NCBI GenBank assembly: GCA_038253825.1 | Contig: JBBSGT010000032.1 | Location: forward strand, 1 to 14,042 | Length of the DNA stretch: 14,042 bases | Origin: JACDET01 sp038253825 | GTDB taxonomy: Bacteria > Patescibacteriota > Microgenomatia > Levybacterales > UBA12049 | Direction: 5' to 3' | Part shown: positions 12,707 to 14,042 of the stretch, one piece after another | Position numbering within the stretch: position 1 is the stretch's first letter | Layout: each line of letters opens with the position of its first letter | Program-made: the position numbers and the translations under genes | The notes under the pieces: model-generated | Seen by the model: only the letters and a program-made list of their open reading frames with translations | Databases searched by the model: none | What the model was told of the DNA's origin: nothing

Positions 12707-13273
12707 TTATTTGAGTAACAAAATATCCTTTAGGAGACTTGTTTGGGCAATTGGTTGAATGCCGTATTTATTTACTCCTTTTGTTCCTGGCCAGATGGTA
12801 AAGTAAAGAGAAAAAATGGAAGAAGCCAGTGATAAGAAACTTAACATCCACCAGATATTCGTTCCCGGAGTTGCATGGGAGCCGGGAATGTACGTATAAA
12901 ACTCAGTGAACGGTAAAATATTGACGGTCCACCACCAGCCGTTCATATTGAGATCATGCTGGCGTCGGATTTGCATAGAAAAAAGATAAGGGATTGAAAG
13001 AATAATAAAAATTACACCAGCAAGTGCCCAGAGTTCATTAACAGGTGTTTCTAAAAGTGACATAATTGATATGTTTGGTGTCATGATTTGATCGGGGTTA
13101 GCGGGATTAAGATACGGCATCGCAAATATTGATGGTGAAAGTAGAATATTAAAAATTACAACTAAAAAACAAATCGTCGGCAGTAAAACAAATAACGTGG
13201 ACCCAAAAATATAGTTTTGCCGATTCATTCTACCGGAAAAAAGTTTGGAGAAATAACTCGGTTTTGTTTCCAT
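12707..13273 (-). CDS. DUF805-like membrane protein
   Basis: 188 residues with about four membrane segments (around 22-46, 78-100, 113-124 and 140-161). The DUF805 features are GRMNRQNYIFG near the N-terminus (14-24), RRQHDLNMNGWWW (103-115) between helices, and GTKGVNKYG (163-171) at the end. The family's function is unknown. Compared with typical members there is a longer loop between the first two helices (about 47-77). It starts 8 bases after the stop of the upstream minus-strand gene, so they are probably co-transcribed. Confidence 0.8.
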   Translation of the reverse strand: METKPSYFSKLFSGRMNRQNYIFGSTLFVLLPTICFLVVIFNILLSPSIFAMPYLNPANPDQIMTPNISIMSLLETPVNELWALAGVIFIILSIPYLFSMQIRRQHDLNMNGWWWTVNILPFTEFYTYIPGSHATPGTNIWWMLSFLSLASSIFSLYFTIWPGTKGVNKYGIQPIAQTSLLKDILLLK

Positions 13274-13281
13274 ACAACAAA

Positions 13282-13602
13282 TTAATCATACCAATCATCT
13301 TGAGGGGAAGTTGGTTTGGTTGATGATGGAGCTTGTTGAGCAGGAGCATTCTCTTTTTCTTTCAGTACTTTAATTTGTGTCTCTAAATCATCAAGTACTA
13401 TTTTTGTTTCTTCAGGAGAGGATTGGTTTTGATCCAGTGGGCTATGGTATCTTGGGATAGCATGGCGGTCGCCTTCTGGAATTTCTCCACCGTGGTGTTG
13501 TTTGTGAATTCGTTGGTTAGCAAGATCATGCCATACATCACCTTTTTTTGCTTGTGATCTTTTCACAAATAACGGATTAACCTTGGAAGAATCATCACTC
13601 AT
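13282..13602 (-). CDS. Hypothetical coiled-coil protein, 106 residues
   Basis: A hydrophilic protein starting MSDDSSKVNPLFVKRSQAKK. It has a His-rich stretch (IHKQHHGGEIPEGDRHAIPRY, about 32-52), a short coiled coil (KIVLDDLETQIKVLKEKE, about 67-84) and a Pro/Ser-rich tail ending DDWYD. No family recognised. The frame stays open upstream to an ATG at 13659, but an extended -10 ends exactly 7 bases before ATG 13602, and the longer version would overlap the divergent dprA start. I therefore chose 13602. Confidence 0.65.
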   Translation of the reverse strand: MSDDSSKVNPLFVKRSQAKKGDVWHDLANQRIHKQHHGGEIPEGDRHAIPRYHSPLDQNQSSPEETKIVLDDLETQIKVLKEKENAPAQQAPSSTKPTSPQDDWYD

Positions 13603-13617
13603 AATTTTATTGTAGCA
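13602..13617 (-). promoter_or_regulatory. Extended -10 promoter of the 106-residue gene
   Basis: TGC plus TACAAT on the minus strand (13617-13609) predicts a start at 13602, the A of the ATG. The -35 is not recognisable, which is tolerated with an extended -10. Confidence 0.55.
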
Positions 13618-13635
13618 GATTTTTTCAAAACGTCG

Positions 13636-13647
13636 TATGATAGTTTT
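13636..13647 (+). promoter_or_regulatory. -10 box of dprA
   Basis: TATGAT (13636-13641) predicts a start at 13648, the A of the dprA ATG. The divergent minus-strand -10 is 21 bases away, so the two leaderless promoters face apart within 45 bp. The -35 is weak. Confidence 0.5.
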
Positions 13648-13968
13648 ATGGATGAGCAAAATGCTTCATTGGCATTGTCAGTTTGCAATGGCATCGGTCC
13701 AGTCAGATTCCAAAAATTGTACGATTATTTTGGTTCCGCACAAACCGCATGGGAAGCCCCGCTAGACGAACTAAAACGTAGTGGCATCGGAAATAAAATG
13801 TCTGAAGAGCTGCAAGATTTTCGAAAAAAGTTTTCGTTAGATCGTTATCTGGAATGGATGCATAAAGAAGGCGTTTGGTTTTTAACATTGCACCAGGAAG
13901 ATTATGGATCATACGCAATATATGGTTCTAACCATATAATTTCGCTACACGGAAAAGGAAGAATTTAA
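13648..13968 (+). pseudogene. dprA: DNA-processing protein DprA, N-terminal part cut by an insertion sequence
   Basis: DprA loads RecA on incoming single-stranded DNA during natural transformation. The first about 86 residues match its N-terminal helix-hairpin-helix/SAM-like region: LALSVCNGIGPVRFQKLYDYFGS, then AQTAWEAPLDELKRSGIG, then a helical stretch and GVWFLTLHQEDY. In intact DprA this leads into a D-x-x-YP segment and the Rossmann domain. Here, after HQEDY (about 13905), the frame runs through GSYAIYGSNHI... of insertion-sequence origin and stops at 13968. The Rossmann and DNA-binding domain is lost unless it resumes beyond the element outside the window. Confidence 0.8.
13919..13938. 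terminator. Hairpin at the transposase stop codon
   Basis: TATATGGTT (13919-13927) and AACCATATA (13930-13938) form a 9-bp stem with a 2-base centre that contains the transposase TAG. The U-rich tail is poor, so it may instead protect against transcription entering the element. Confidence 0.4.
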
Positions 13969-14042
13969 CATCTCTCACTCCCCGAACCAATGCTCTAAAT
14001 CCTTTCAGTTTTGCATTGAAAGATTCAGCTGAAGCGTTGGTG
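13928..14042 (-). CDS. DDE transposase, C-terminal end (partial)
   Basis: A minus-strand frame enters from the right edge and reads TNASAESFNAKLKGFRALV, then RGVRDVKFFLFRVAKLYG, then TAG. The pattern [ST]NA-x-AESFN-x-K-[IL]-K-x-FR ... RGVR[DN]-x-x-FF-[LM]-FR is the C-terminus of ISL3-like (ISAon1-type) transposases, where the E of AESFN is expected to be the last catalytic acid. Only 37 residues lie inside the window. The group assignment is from memory of the motif. Confidence 0.8.
   Translation of the reverse strand, partial: TNASAESFNAKLKGFRALVRGVRDVKFFLFRVAKLYG

Larger units (their letters stand above)
13906..14042. mobile_element. End of an insertion sequence in dprA (partial)
   Basis: Similarity to DprA ends near 13905 and a transposase C-terminus on the other strand begins 23 bases further in. 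The terminus is probably near GGATCATACGCA (13906-13917). The exact inverted repeat and target duplication cannot be fixed because the other end is outside the window. Confidence 0.7.

Noticed and set aside
13603..13659. Longer version of the 106-residue protein starting at 13659
   Set aside because: It would overlap the dprA start and lies upstream of the predicted transcription start at 13602.
1..14042. CRISPR array or phage genes
   Set aside because: No regularly spaced repeats and no recognisable phage structural, integrase or Cas proteins were seen.

Overview
The window looks like chromosomal DNA from a bacterium of the Patescibacteria/CPR radiation, possibly the Microgenomates side. 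This is an inference. The base composition is AT-rich, the genes are small and tightly packed, the proteins carry lysine-rich insertions, and most leading genes have a -10 box almost directly on the start codon, so their mRNAs would be leaderless. No marker here fixes a taxon.

Layout. Positions 1-820 hold the tail of an unknown plus-strand gene, a C-terminally truncated alpha/beta hydrolase and tRNA-Trp. Positions 933-1573 hold an orphan plus-strand gene and ribosomal protein bL33 (rpmG, minus). Positions 1623-1896 hold a minus-strand tRNA cluster, Thr(TGT)-Tyr(GTA)-Thr(GGT). Positions 1897-2250 encode no protein. They contain a strong promoter, a rod-shaped RNA of about 176 nt whose two ends pair over about 31 bp and run into a U-tract, and a second promoter for the tRNAs. 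This RNA is the most interesting object in the window and is compared with 6S RNA below. Positions 2251-3417 hold an M50 site-2 protease, bL28 (rpmB) and a 57-residue acidic protein. Positions 3474-4997 hold def-fmt, which handle the formyl group on initiator Met. A REP-like palindrome sits in frame inside fmt. Positions 5035-7470 encode a large O-antigen-ligase/TPR membrane protein. Positions 7585-11806 hold mreB, mreC, mreD and mrdA (PBP2), the rod-shape wall-elongation cluster. Positions 11852-12356 hold a hicB antitoxin and a frameshifted hicA toxin. Positions 12411-13602 hold three small minus-strand genes: a membrane-anchored low-complexity protein, a DUF805-like protein and a coiled-coil protein. 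Positions 13648-14042 hold the start of dprA, cut by the 3' end of an insertion sequence.

How the parts relate. Def and Fmt remove and add the formyl group on initiator Met and are co-transcribed. MreB, MreC, MreD and PBP2 form the elongasome core. The O-antigen ligase-like protein, divergent from mreB, probably polymerises or attaches a surface glycan. Several genes are broken (hydrolase, hicA, dprA) or carry inserted repeats (fmt), which points to active remodelling by mobile DNA. Eleven start codons lie 7-9 bp after a -10 hexamer.
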